The notes under the pieces are model-generated. The model was not told the origin of the DNA, searched no databases, and saw only the letters and a list, made by a program, of their open reading frames with translations. A stretch of 64,000 nt of DNA from Xaviernesmea rhizosphaerae (GTDB lineage Bacteria > Pseudomonadota > Alphaproteobacteria > Rhizobiales > Rhizobiaceae): contig NZ_MKIO01000041.1 of NCBI RefSeq assembly GCF_001938945.1, positions 81,556-145,555 on the forward strand, read 5' to 3'. Both the position numbers and the translations under genes were made by a program. Positions 34,561-43,162 of this stretch are shown here, piece by piece; the first letter of the stretch is position 1; each line of letters starts with the position of its first letter.

Positions 34561-35316
34561 TCACAGCGATACCGTGATCCCGCCATCGACGTACAGCACA
34601 TGGCCGTTGACGAAGGAGGAGGCCGGCGAGGCGAGGAAGATGCAGGCGCCGACCAGCTCCTCGACCTGGCCCCAGCGCCCGGCCGGCGTGCGCTTCTCCA
34701 GCCAGCCGGTGAAGGCCGGATCGGCAATGAGCGCGGCGTTCAGCGGCGTTTCAAAATAACCGGGCGCGATGGCGTTGCATTGCAGGCCGTGCCTGGCCCA
34801 ATCGGTCGCCATGCCCTTGGTCAGATTGGCGACCGCCCCCTTCGTCGCGGTATAAGGCGCAATGCCCGGCCGGGCCAGCGCGCTCTGGACGCTGGCAATG
34901 TTGATGATCTTGCCGGCGCCACGCTTGATCATGTGCCGCGCCACGGCCTGGCCGACATGGAAGACGCTGGATACGTTGGTGCGCATCATCAGCTCGAAGG
35001 CATCGGCCGGAAACGCGTCCAGAGGTGCGCGGTGCTGCATGCCGGCATTGTTGACGAGAATGTCGATGGCGCCCGTTTCCGCCTCGAAGCGATCGATGGC
35101 CGCATGCACAGCCGCAGGCTCAGTGGCGTCGAAAGCGAGGCTGTGGGCCGCGCCGCAGTCTTGCACTGCTGCCTCCAGCTTTTCCCTGTTGCGCCCGTTC
35201 AGGATGATCTCGGCGCCCGCAGCGGCAAGGCCGCGCGCCAATGCCAGCCCGATGCCCTGCGAAGAACCCGTGATCAGGGCACGCTTGCCGGTCAGGTCGA
35301 AGAGGGTGATGCTCAT
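34561..35316 (-). CDS. SDR family oxidoreductase, gluconate 5-dehydrogenase-like
   Basis: 251-aa NAD(P)H-dependent short-chain dehydrogenase. Cofactor motif ALITGSSQGIGLALARGLAA, NNAGMQ in the middle, catalytic Ser and YxxxK in INIASVQSALARPGIAPYTA with TKGAVANLTKGM, and C-terminal FVNGHVLYVDGGITVSL. The closest type is gluconate 5-dehydrogenase (Gno/IdnO), which reduces 5-ketogluconate, but SDR specificity cannot be read reliably. The start MSITLFDLTGKRAL was chosen over longer frames that show no SDR similarity. Confidence 0.87.
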   Translation of the reverse strand: MSITLFDLTGKRALITGSSQGIGLALARGLAAAGAEIILNGRNREKLEAAVQDCGAAHSLAFDATEPAAVHAAIDRFEAETGAIDILVNNAGMQHRAPLDAFPADAFELMMRTNVSSVFHVGQAVARHMIKRGAGKIINIASVQSALARPGIAPYTATKGAVANLTKGMATDWARHGLQCNAIAPGYFETPLNAALIADPAFTGWLEKRTPAGRWGQVEELVGACIFLASPASSFVNGHVLYVDGGITVSL

Positions 35317-35641
35317 GAAATCGGGCTCTCTGGTTGCGCGGTCGATTGGCCGGGGTTGGCGGCCGGGGCTGGCGGTCGGGCTCCCGTGAACTCTGTCCCT
35401 TCCGAAAGCATTTCGGAAGCCTTCAAGGCTGGTTTCCGCGACAGGCTGTGGACGATCGCCGGCGCGCCGCGCGCCCGTTGCGGGTCCGATCCTCTCGAGC
35501 CCCTCGCCCGCAGCAAAGAGACCGGCAGCAAAAAGGGCGCGCCACGCAGGTGGCACGCCCTTTGAAAAATTCTCGCCGCGACCTTGCGGCCTCCAGGATC
35601 CGGTCAAACCATTCGGTCCCGCCGGCCCGCGCGGCCTCAGA
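35317..35641. other. 325-bp intergenic region upstream of the SDR gene
   Basis: It contains the SDR promoter region on the minus strand and the DUF1127 terminator (35532-35563, separate entry). Otherwise GC-rich sequence with no gene or obvious operator. Confidence 0.4.
35532..35563 (-). terminator. intrinsic terminator of the DUF1127 gene
   Basis: A 14-bp stem with one mismatch, AAAGGGCGCGCCAC / GTGGCACGCCCTTT, and a 4-nt loop; on the minus strand it is followed by TTTTTGCTG. It lies about 80 bp downstream of the DUF1127 stop. Confidence 0.8.
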
Positions 35642-35788
35642 TCAGAGCTGGACGGCGGAGCGTGCGACGCTCGGAATGTCCGAACGGTTGATGCCGAGAT
35701 CGTTCAGCTCGCGGGTGGTCATGCGGCCGAGTTCGGTAACGGTCTTGCGGTAGTTGCGCCAGGCAGCGAAAGAGCGAGCGAAGGTCAT
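35642..35788 (-). CDS. DUF1127 small protein
   Basis: 48-aa basic protein, MTFARSFAAWRNYRKTVTEL then GRMTTRELNDLGINRSDIP, an exact fit to the DUF1127 (YjiS-like) pattern with its conserved LxDLGIxR motif. GGAGACCATC ahead of the ATG is a good ribosome-binding site and a terminator follows. Short DUF1127 proteins in Agrobacterium and relatives have been linked to phosphate/carbon balance and to RNA interaction through the arginine-rich part; the role here is inferred. Confidence 0.92.
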   Translation of the reverse strand: MTFARSFAAWRNYRKTVTELGRMTTRELNDLGINRSDIPSVARSAVQL

Positions 35789-36400
35789 GATGGTCTCCTC
35801 AAGAATGGAGCCGGACGCGGCTCCCGTGCGCGAGGCCCGTCTCGCCGTTCATGCCGGCCGGCCTCTGTCCAGGCTGCCTTCGTTTTCGGCACCGCCTGTT
35901 TGATGAGCTGACTATACGGCCGCACCCCGCCCGCGAACCAGCGCTGGAATGCGGGATCACCCTTGCGAAATCTGCATGGATATTTTTCGGTTACCTTCCG
36001 CCTGCCCTGACGCCGCTTGCCATTGCTGCTGCGGACGGAAAACCTCGACTTTGCCCCCTGCCCGGAGCCTGCGGCGCAAGGGATCGAAGAAGCGGCTGCA
36101 CATCTCATTCAAGGCTGAGAAACTTAGCCAGAGGAATATTGTAAAGCCATGTTTATAAAAAGTTTTCCGGTTGACGGGCACGCCCGCGCTGACTATGGCC
36201 TGCCCGCATGAAGCCGGCGCACCGGCCCCGGCCCTCACGGTGCCGGGGGCCGGGCTGAGCTCCTGCCCGATTGTCAGGACATCGGAGCGGAAAGCGAGAG
36301 CCGGTTTTCGGAAGACTCCGAGGCTCCAGCCGCCCTGAATTGTTGTTCTCCCCGACGCCCGATCTTTGAAGGCGGCGGTCTCTCACGCGAAGGAAAAGCC
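35789..36400. other. 612-bp divergent intergenic region before DUF1127 and mntP
   Basis: No gene found. An AT-rich block at 36110-36175 probably carries a promoter. Between 36205 and 36400, upstream of mntP, lies a GC-rich inverted sequence (CCGGCCCCGG ... CCGGGGGCCGG, about 36221-36253) and further short complementary pieces, so the mntP leader may be structured. I could not find the conserved core of a manganese (yybP-ykoY) riboswitch. Confidence 0.45.
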
Positions 36401-36964
36401 ATGTCGCCCATCGCCATTCTCGTGCTGGCCTTCAGCATGTCCGTCGATGCCTTCGCCGTTTCGGTCGGGCGGGGGGCGGCGCTCACGCGTCCGCCGCTGA
36501 AGGAGAGCCTGCGCACCGGCGCGGTCTTCGGCCTCGTCGAGGCGATCACGCCGCTGATCGGCTGGGCGGCCGGCGTGGCGGCCAGCCAATATGTGCAGGC
36601 GGTGGATCACTGGATCGCCTTCGGCCTGCTCGCCGCCGTCGGTGCGCATATGCTGGTCAATGCCTGGAGCCAGCGCGAGGAGGCCGAGCGCGCGGCACCG
36701 AAAAGCTCGCTTGCCGTGCTGATCGTCACCGCCATCGGCACCAGCCTGGACGCCATGGCCGTCGGCGTCTCGCTTGCCTTCTTCGACGTGAACATCCTGG
36801 TCATGGCGCTCGCCATCGGGCTTGCCACCTTCGTCATGTCCTCGGGCGGCATGCTGCTCGGCCGCGTCATCGGCAAACGCTTCGGCCGCTATGCCGAGGC
36901 GCTGGCCGGCATCGCGCTCGTCGGCATCGGCCTGTCGATCCTGATCGAGCATCTGAGCGCCTGA
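36401..36964 (+). CDS. mntP: manganese efflux pump MntP
   Basis: 187-aa inner-membrane protein with six helices in two homologous halves, each carrying an acidic motif: SMSVDAFAVSVGRG and TSLDAMAVGVSLAF, the hallmarks of MntP (DUF204). It exports Mn(II) and protects from manganese overload. Start supported by GCGAAGGAAAAGCC before the ATG. It is a single-gene unit, with a 65-bp gap to the convergent aldehyde dehydrogenase. Confidence 0.95.
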   Translation: MSPIAILVLAFSMSVDAFAVSVGRGAALTRPPLKESLRTGAVFGLVEAITPLIGWAAGVAASQYVQAVDHWIAFGLLAAVGAHMLVNAWSQREEAERAAPKSSLAVLIVTAIGTSLDAMAVGVSLAFFDVNILVMALAIGLATFVMSSGGMLLGRVIGKRFGRYAEALAGIALVGIGLSILIEHLSA

Positions 36965-37029
36965 TCCCAGGCGCCCTGCAGGAGCGCGCCGCGTCCCTTT
37001 CGGATCGCGGCGCGTCAGCCTTGCCGAAA

Positions 37030-38457
37030 TTAGGCGTCGCCGTCGCCGACGATCCCCTTGATCTCGGTGAATTCGTGCAGGCCGAACTTGCCATATTCCC
37101 GGCCATTGCCCGATTGCTTGTAGCCGCCGAAGGGCGCAGCGCCGTCCCAGGCCGAGCGGTTGAGGCGGATGGTGCCGGCGCGCAGCTGCCGCGCCACAGC
37201 CTTGGCCTCGGCCGGCGCGCCCTGAACATAGGCCGCCAGCCCATAGGGCGTGTCATTGGCGATCTCGATCGCCTGCTCCACGGTCTCATAGCCGAGGATC
37301 GACAGGACGGGGCCGAAGATCTCCTCGCGGGCGATGGTCATGTCATTGGTGACGCGGGCGAAGACGGTGGGCCGCACGTAATAGCCGGCATTCAGATGCG
37401 GCGGCCGGCCGGGCCCGCCGGCCACGAGTTCCGCGCCCTCCTCGATGCCCTTGCGGATCAATCCTTGCACCTTGTCGAACTGCGCCTGGCTGACCAGCGG
37501 CCCGATCTGCGTTTCGGGATCGGCGGGCGGGCCGACGCGGATGGCATCCGCCGCCGCGCGCGCCGCGACGATGGCGTCCTCCATCTGCTCGGCCGGCACC
37601 AGCATGCGCGTCGGCGCGTTGCAGGACTGGCCGGAATTGTCCATGATCTTGGACACACCCAGCGAGACGGCATCGGCGAGATCGGCACTGCGCAGCACGA
37701 TATAGGGCGACTTGCCGCCCAGCTCCTGATGCACCCGCTTGACCGTGGGCGCAGCGGCCTGCGCGACCGCAATGCCGGCGCGGGTCGAGCCGGTGAAGGA
37801 GACCATGTCGATATCGGGATGGGCGGCCAGCACCGCGCCCACCGTCGGCCCATCGCCCTGGACGAGGTTGAACACGCCCTTGGGGACGCCCGCTTCCTCC
37901 AGGATCTCGGCGAAGAGCACGGCGCTCAGCGGCGCGATTTCGGAAGGCTTCAGCACCATGGTGCAGCCTGTCGCCAGCGCCGGGGCCACCTTGGCGGCGA
38001 TCTGGTTCATCGGCCAGTTCCACGGGGTGATCATGCCGACCACGCCGACCGGCTCGTGCAGGATGCGCGTGGTGCCCTGCATATAGTCGAAGGCGAAACT
38101 TTCCATCGCCCGGATGGTTTCCTGGAAATGATAGAGGCCGATGCCGGCCTGGTCGCTGCGGGCCATGGCGAGCGGCGCGCCCATCTCGCGCGAGATGACG
38201 TCGCCCATCTCGTCATTGCGGGCCTCCAGAAGCGCGGCGATGCGCTTCATAACCGCGAGGCGCTCAGCCTTCGCGGTTGCGGCCCAGGCGCGAAAGGCCG
38301 CGCGCGCGGCGGCAATGGCGCGCTCCGCATCGGCGACCGTGCCGAGCGCGATGGTCTCGAAAGCCTGTTCGGTCGCGGGATCGATGACATCGAGCGTCGC
38401 GGTGCCGAGCGGCTCGACCCAGGCGCCATCGATGAAGAATTTGCGTGCGTTGTCCAT
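37030..38457 (-). CDS. NAD(P)-dependent aldehyde dehydrogenase
   Basis: 475-aa member of the ALDH superfamily. Cofactor and active-site motifs: ITPWNWPMNQIAAKVAPALA, SFTGSTRAG, the general base Glu in HQELGGKSP, and the nucleophile Cys in NSGQSCNAPTR. A closing motif, PFGGYKQSGNGREYG, is normal. The -NSGQSCNAPTR- type is common in a broad subgroup of ALDHs with unassigned aldehydes. It is divergent from nothing and followed downstream by mntP in convergent orientation. Substrate unknown. Confidence 0.92.
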   Translation of the reverse strand: MDNARKFFIDGAWVEPLGTATLDVIDPATEQAFETIALGTVADAERAIAAARAAFRAWAATAKAERLAVMKRIAALLEARNDEMGDVISREMGAPLAMARSDQAGIGLYHFQETIRAMESFAFDYMQGTTRILHEPVGVVGMITPWNWPMNQIAAKVAPALATGCTMVLKPSEIAPLSAVLFAEILEEAGVPKGVFNLVQGDGPTVGAVLAAHPDIDMVSFTGSTRAGIAVAQAAAPTVKRVHQELGGKSPYIVLRSADLADAVSLGVSKIMDNSGQSCNAPTRMLVPAEQMEDAIVAARAAADAIRVGPPADPETQIGPLVSQAQFDKVQGLIRKGIEEGAELVAGGPGRPPHLNAGYYVRPTVFARVTNDMTIAREEIFGPVLSILGYETVEQAIEIANDTPYGLAAYVQGAPAEAKAVARQLRAGTIRLNRSAWDGAAPFGGYKQSGNGREYGKFGLHEFTEIKGIVGDGDA

Positions 38458-38599
38458 GCTTGCGCTCTCCTTGTCGCCGCACCGGCTGATGCGGGCATGA
38501 TTGTCGTTCCCCGGTGGCGAGGCAAGGGCACAGACAGCCGCATCCCCGGCAATCTCGCGCTCGCCCCGCCGGGCTTGATGCTGGTGCGGCCGGCCTTTC

Positions 38600-39535
38600 T
38601 CAGCCGAGCCGCTGGCGCGCCAGCCATTGCCGCGGCGTCAGGCCCAGCTCCTGGCGAAACGCGGCGCGCAGCGCCTGTGCGTCGACGAAGCCGGCGCGGG
38701 CGGCCACATCCTCCAGCCCGCGACCGCCGGCGACCAGGAGGTCCTGCGCCCGCGCCAGCCGCACCCGCTTCAGCCAGTCCCCGAGACTGCCGCCCGTCTG
38801 GGCGCGGATATGGCGCGTGAGGCTGCGCCGGCTCATGCAGGCCCGCTGGGCAAGCGTGTCCAGCGAAGGCGCTTCCAGCGGATCGGCGCGCAGGCTTTCC
38901 AGAAGCCCGGTCACGCGCCGCTCGGCGGACGTGCCGGGAACGGGCCGTTCGAGCAGTTGCGGCTGCGCGCCGCCGCGCTGCGGCGCGACCACGAGGTGGC
39001 GGGCGACGCGATGGGCCTCGCCGATGCCGGAGAGACGGGCGAGCAGATGCAGGCAGCAATCGAGCCCGGCGGCGATTCCCGCCGAGGTCAGCACCGGCCC
39101 CTCATCGATGAAGAGCGCGCCCGGATCGACGTCAATTGCGGGATAGCGGGCCGCGAACAGCTCCGCCCTCGCCCAATGCGTGGTGGCGCGGCGCCTGTCG
39201 AGCAGCCCCGCCTCCGCGAGCCCGAAGGCGCCCAGGCACAGGCCGACCACAAGCGCGCCCCGCTCGCCCGCCGCGCGAAGGACCGCCACGATGTCGGGAG
39301 ACACGGGCTCCTGCGCATCGCGCCAGCCCGGCAGGATGACGACATCGGCCAGCAGGCTCGCGTCCAGCGCAGCCGGCGCCTCGATGTGCAGACCGCCTGT
39401 GGCGGAAAGGCGTGGCGTGGCCGCGCAAATCTCCAGCTGATGACCACCGGCCAGAAACGGCTCGGCAAACACCGCCAGCGGTGTCGAGAGCATGAAGGGG
39501 CTGATCCGGTCATAGGCGAGAACGGCGATGCGCAT
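38600..39535 (-). CDS. GlxA-type AraC family regulator (DJ-1/PfpI + HTH)
   Basis: 311 aa. The N-terminal DJ-1/PfpI-like domain carries VVGLCLGAFGLAEAGLLDRR with the conserved Cys at the nucleophile elbow; the C-terminal AraC HTH pair is at LDTLAQRACMSRRSLTRHIR and LEDVAARAGFVDAQALRAAF. Such regulators often control amine or amide catabolism. It is divergent from the isochorismatase-family hydrolase gene starting at 39647, which is the probable target. Confidence 0.92.
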   Translation of the reverse strand: MRIAVLAYDRISPFMLSTPLAVFAEPFLAGGHQLEICAATPRLSATGGLHIEAPAALDASLLADVVILPGWRDAQEPVSPDIVAVLRAAGERGALVVGLCLGAFGLAEAGLLDRRRATTHWARAELFAARYPAIDVDPGALFIDEGPVLTSAGIAAGLDCCLHLLARLSGIGEAHRVARHLVVAPQRGGAQPQLLERPVPGTSAERRVTGLLESLRADPLEAPSLDTLAQRACMSRRSLTRHIRAQTGGSLGDWLKRVRLARAQDLLVAGGRGLEDVAARAGFVDAQALRAAFRQELGLTPRQWLARQRLG

Positions 39536-39646
39536 TGGCCCGATTTACCCGAAAATTGGCGATCAGGCCAGTGATAGGCCGGTCGCTTCTGCCGCAGGAT
39601 CGCGCTGTTTCAACTGGCAGGCCGACTTGCAGAAAGGAGTGTCGTC

Positions 39647-40147
39647 ATGGCGCGCGCCCTGATTGTCATCGACATTCAGAACAGCTATTTCCCCGGTGGC
39701 GAACTGCCACTCTGGCAGACGGAGGCCACGGAGGCCGCCATTATCGCGGCCATCGCCAAAGCCCGCGCGGCCGGTGACCGCGTAATCCTGGTGCGCCACG
39801 AAGCACCCGCCGGGGCGGGACTGTTTGCGGCAGGAAGCTTGGGCGCCGCGCTGCGGCCGGCGATCGTGGAGGCGGCCGGTGCCGCCCCGCAGGTGGTCAA
39901 GCATGAGGCCGACGCTTTCCAGGACACCGATCTCAGCACGCAGCTCGCCGGCATCGACAGCCTAATCCTCTGCGGCATGATGACCCAGAACTGCGTGGTC
40001 TTTACCGCGCTGTCGCGCGCGGCCGACGCCTATGACATCACGGTTGCCGGCGATCTCTGCACCGCACCGAACGAGATCGTCCACCAGATCGCCCTGCGGG
40101 CCCTCGGCTCGAAGCGGGACGTACGCCCCTCAGCCGAGCTCTGGTAG
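39647..40147 (+). CDS. isochorismatase-family cysteine hydrolase
   Basis: 166 aa. The catalytic triad of the family is recognisable: Asp9 in LIVIDIQNSYF, a Lys in QVVKHEADAF and the nucleophile Cys in ILCGMMTQNCVVFTA. Nicotinamidase-like enzymes of this size hydrolyse amides, carbamates or isochorismate. The divergent GlxA-type regulator points to an inducible amide substrate. Start supported by AGAAAGGAGTGTCGTC before the ATG, an excellent site. Confidence 0.91.
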   Translation: MARALIVIDIQNSYFPGGELPLWQTEATEAAIIAAIAKARAAGDRVILVRHEAPAGAGLFAAGSLGAALRPAIVEAAGAAPQVVKHEADAFQDTDLSTQLAGIDSLILCGMMTQNCVVFTALSRAADAYDITVAGDLCTAPNEIVHQIALRALGSKRDVRPSAELW

Positions 40148-40254
40148 GTCGCGCCCGGCGCTGTCCTGGCGCGGGCCGTGCGGGGGGCTGAAGGGGCGGA
40201 ACGCAGCGACCGGTGACGCGTTGTGCCTTTTCAACACGAAAAGGAGGAGCAGGC

Positions 40255-40779
40255 ATGGTTCCGGCAATCCGCGCAGCCCTGACGGCCTTGATCCTGGCCG
40301 GCAGCCTGACATCCACATCGGCCATCACGCAGGCCATGGCTGCCGAGGAAGACTTCCTGCCGGCACTGGGCGGGCGCTGGACGGGCGGCGGCACCGTCAT
40401 CACCCGCATCGGCAGCGCGCCGATCCGGGTCACCTGCGACTTCGACAGCAAGGCCAGCGCCCGCGCGCTGGCCATGTCCGGGCGCTGCCGCGGCCTGCTC
40501 GTGGTGCGCCGGGCAGTGTCCGCCGATATCACCCGCGCCGGCGCGCGCTATGCCGGCAGCTATACCGGCCCCTCGGGCCGGCCCGCAGCACTCTCGGGAC
40601 GGCGCAGCGGCGACAGCCTGGATTTCAGCGTGCGCTGGAGCCGGGAGATAAATGGCGACCGCGAGGCGCGCATGACCATCCGCCGCATCGGCCAGAACGG
40701 GCTGCAGCTGCGCACGCTGGACCGTGACCCGAAGACCGGCAAGACAGTGGTGACCAGCGACCTGACATTGCGGCGGTAG
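40255..40779 (+). CDS. exported protein of unknown function
   Basis: 174 aa, with a signal peptide (MVPAIRAALTALILAGSLTS, cleavage near QAMAAE). The mature part starts LPALGGRWTGGGTVITRIG and is rich in beta-strand patterns, with two cysteines (VTCDF and GRCRG) that could form a disulfide; a lipocalin-like barrel is possible. Start supported by AAAAGGAGGAGCAGGC. Seems conserved-hypothetical in rhizobia but I assign no function. Confidence 0.75.
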   Translation: MVPAIRAALTALILAGSLTSTSAITQAMAAEEDFLPALGGRWTGGGTVITRIGSAPIRVTCDFDSKASARALAMSGRCRGLLVVRRAVSADITRAGARYAGSYTGPSGRPAALSGRRSGDSLDFSVRWSREINGDREARMTIRRIGQNGLQLRTLDRDPKTGKTVVTSDLTLRR

Positions 40780-40791
40780 ACGCGCCTGCCT

Positions 40792-41685
40792 TCAGCCAGC
40801 CACCTCGATCGAGGTCAAAAGGGTCGAGCGTGCGGTTTCCAGATGCAGGCGGCTTGCGGCGCGGGCCTTGTCGATATCGCGGCTGGCCAGCCCGTCGATA
40901 TAATCGAGATGTTCGTGCAACGCGACATGGTTGCGCTCGGTCTCGTCCTTCTTGTTCCACTGATAATGATAGTGGAAGATGACCGACATGACGCCATGGA
41001 TATTGCCGAGAAAGCGGTTGGGCGCGACGCCGTTGACGAGGCGATGGAAGCGGTGGTCCAGCTCGGAAAAATCGCGGTAGCGGCGGGCGAAATCCGACAG
41101 TAGTGCCTCATGCTCCTCGCGGATGGCCGCCAGCGCTGCCCAGGCGGCATGATCCGCAGGCAGCGCCACGAAGCGGTCGACGGCGCGAAACTCCATCACC
41201 TCGCGCATGTCGAACAGCTCTTCAACGAAGTCGATCGTCAGGCCGAGCGCGCGCCAGCGGCCGTTGCTCTGGCGCTCCAGCAGGCCGAAATGGCTGAACT
41301 TGTTCAGACATTCGCGAATGGCCGAAGTAGAGACGCCGAACTGGCGGGCGAGATCGAGCCCGTTGATGACCGCGCCCGGGCGGCAATCCGGCCCCACCAT
41401 CCAGGCCATGAACTTGCGCTCCAGCATTTCCGGCAACGGTTCCAGCCCGGCCGCGTCGAGATAGTCGCTGCGGCGCGGCGGGCGTATGAGTCGTCGCTGC
41501 CGACCCTCCGGCCCGATGATGCCGCCGGCCTCCAGCGCCGCCAGCACGGCGCGCACCGTCGTGCGGCTCACGCCCAGCAGGGCGGCCAGCGCCGGCTCCG
41601 ATGGCAGCGCCACGCCCGGAGCCTGACCCGCGAGATGGTCCAGGCTGTGATTATAGGCCCTGCGATAGATCACATTGGTCTTCAC
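40792..41685 (-). CDS. GntR-type regulator with two winged helices and an FCD domain
   Basis: 297 aa. First winged helix at about residues 27-60 (LPSEPALAALLGVSRTTVRA, then VLAALEAGGIIGPEG); second at about 105-145 (LDLARQFGVSTSAIRECLNK, then FSHFGLLERQ). The FCD ligand domain follows, with metal-binding type His residues in LDHRFHRLV and LEHLDYIDGLAS-like helices. Ordinary FadR-type regulators have one N-terminal wHTH. Divergent from the hexuronate operon, which it most likely represses until a sugar acid is present. Confidence 0.88.
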   Translation of the reverse strand: MKTNVIYRRAYNHSLDHLAGQAPGVALPSEPALAALLGVSRTTVRAVLAALEAGGIIGPEGRQRRLIRPPRRSDYLDAAGLEPLPEMLERKFMAWMVGPDCRPGAVINGLDLARQFGVSTSAIRECLNKFSHFGLLERQSNGRWRALGLTIDFVEELFDMREVMEFRAVDRFVALPADHAAWAALAAIREEHEALLSDFARRYRDFSELDHRFHRLVNGVAPNRFLGNIHGVMSVIFHYHYQWNKKDETERNHVALHEHLDYIDGLASRDIDKARAASRLHLETARSTLLTSIEVAG

Positions 41686-41700
41686 ACCGGTTCTTCCCCC

Positions 41701-41806
41701 CTAGAGCATCGGACTGAAAACAGTCCTCATTGCGATGCTCTAGATTTCTGTTTTTGCATAGGATTTTTCCGAAAACCGGTTCCCACTTTTCGGTCCGATG
41801 CTCTAG
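41701..41806. repeat. RIME1-like palindromic element
   Basis: Terminal inverted repeat of 14 bp, CTAGAGCATCGGAC and GTCCGATGCTCTAG, with the internal TTCCGAAAACCGGTTCCC block. 106 bp, closely matching 14271-14374. It lies in the divergent region between the GntR gene and the hexuronate operon, so it sits upstream of both. Confidence 0.87.
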
Positions 41807-41965
41807 CGGCCCTGCCAAAGCCCTGCGCACGGCGTTTTTTGACCTGCGGCCGGCGCTGTTTTTTTCGGCTGCTCATTAAACTTAAAAAACAGATTGCGGC
41901 GAAGCAAGATGTCTTTTATCCAAAAAGAACAGAACGCGGGATCGAGGCGTTCGCGGGAGGACAGC

Positions 41966-42052
41966 ATGACCAAGGATCAGGGCCGCGCCGCAGCGCCGCG
42001 CGGCTTCACGCCATTGCGCAGCCGTAACGCGCGCCGGGAGAAGGGCCTATGA
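41966..42052 (+). CDS. 28-aa arginine-rich leader ORF coupled to the uxaB-like gene
   Basis: Reads MTKDQGRAAAPRGFTPLRSR followed by NARREKGL. The ribosome-binding site GGGAGGACAGC is better than that of the following gene, and its TGA stop overlaps the next ATG (ATGA). Nine of 28 residues are Arg or Lys. It may serve only for translational coupling, may be a leader peptide, or may be a relic of a former gene start. No family recognised. Confidence 0.4.
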   Translation: MTKDQGRAAAPRGFTPLRSRNARREKGL

Positions 42053-43149
42053 GCGGCCTTCTGCTGCAATTCGGCACCAGCCGCTTCCTCCAGGCCCATG
42101 CCGATCTCTTTCTGCACGAGGCCCGCATGGCTGGACAGGACGTGCCCGATGTCGTGATCGTCCAGACTTCGGGTTCGGCTGCGCGCGCCGGGCGCCTTGC
42201 CGCCTTCTCCAAGCCTGAGGGCTTTCCGGTGCGCATTCGCGGACTGGAGGACGGACAGCCGGTCGAGCGCGAAGTCCAGGTGAAAAGCGTGACACGCGGC
42301 CTGTCGACCGCCGCCGACTGGCCGGACGTCGTCTCGCTCTTCGCCGAACAGGCCGACACCATCCTCTCCAACACCGGCGACAGCGGCTATAGCGTCGCGC
42401 CGGAAGAGGCCGCGCAGGGACTGGATGCTTCGGCCCCGCTGCCCTCCTTCCCGGGCAAGCTGGCGCAGCTTCTGCTGGCGCGCTATCGAGCGGGCGGTCG
42501 GGCGCTGACCATCCTGCCCTGCGAGCTGATCAACCGCAACGGCCCGGTTCTCAAAGCGATCGTGACCGATCTCGCGCGCGGGGCCGGCGCGGAGGAGGCC
42601 TTCCTGGCCTGGCTCGATACCAAGGTGATCTTCGCCAACACGCTGGTGGACCGGATCGTCTCCGAGCCGCTGGAGCCGGCCGGCGCGGTGGCCGAGCCCT
42701 ATGCACTCTGGGCGATCGAGGAAGCACCGGGGCTCGTTCCACCCTGCACGCATCCCTCCATCGTGCTTGCGCCCGATATCGAGCCCTATGAGCGGCTGAA
42801 GCTGCATATCCTCAATCTCGGCCACACTGTTCTGGCGGACATCTGGCGGAAGGAGGGCCGGCCGACGGAAGAAACGGTGCGCGCGATCCTTTCCGATCCC
42901 GCCATCGCTGCCCGGCTCGATGCGCTCTATCGCGACGAGGTGGTGCCCGGCTTTGCCGCGCGGGGCCTTGGCGGGGAGGCGCAAGCCTATGTCGAGACCA
43001 CGCTGTCGCGCTTCCGCAATCCCTTTCTCGACCACCGCCTGTCCGAGATTGCCGGCAATCACGCCGTGAAGATCGAACGGCGCATCGCCGCCTTCCTCGC
43101 CTGGGCCGGCACACCCGCGCCGACGCTTCAAAACATTGTTTCCCGATAA
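42049..43149 (+). CDS. mannitol dehydrogenase-family oxidoreductase, tagaturonate reductase-like
   Basis: 366-aa NAD-dependent polyol dehydrogenase. N-terminal Rossmann part: LLLQFGTSRFLQAHADLFLH; C-terminal catalytic part: LILPCELINRNG-type segment (seen as ILPCELINRNGPVLKAI) and KLHILNLGHTVLADIW with the conserved catalytic Lys and the HTxL pattern. In the UxaB/UxuB family these reduce tagaturonate or fructuronate. Together with the next two genes it fits L-galactonate to tagaturonate to altronate to KDG. Start overlaps the 28-aa ORF stop. Confidence 0.88.
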   Translation: MSGLLLQFGTSRFLQAHADLFLHEARMAGQDVPDVVIVQTSGSAARAGRLAAFSKPEGFPVRIRGLEDGQPVEREVQVKSVTRGLSTAADWPDVVSLFAEQADTILSNTGDSGYSVAPEEAAQGLDASAPLPSFPGKLAQLLLARYRAGGRALTILPCELINRNGPVLKAIVTDLARGAGAEEAFLAWLDTKVIFANTLVDRIVSEPLEPAGAVAEPYALWAIEEAPGLVPPCTHPSIVLAPDIEPYERLKLHILNLGHTVLADIWRKEGRPTEETVRAILSDPAIAARLDALYRDEVVPGFAARGLGGEAQAYVETTLSRFRNPFLDHRLSEIAGNHAVKIERRIAAFLAWAGTPAPTLQNIVSR

Positions 43150-43162
43150 AGCAGGACCCCCG

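Noticed and set aside
36205..36400. Manganese (yybP-ykoY) riboswitch before mntP
   Set aside because: The conserved GGGGAGUAG-type core was not found, so only a structured leader is reported.
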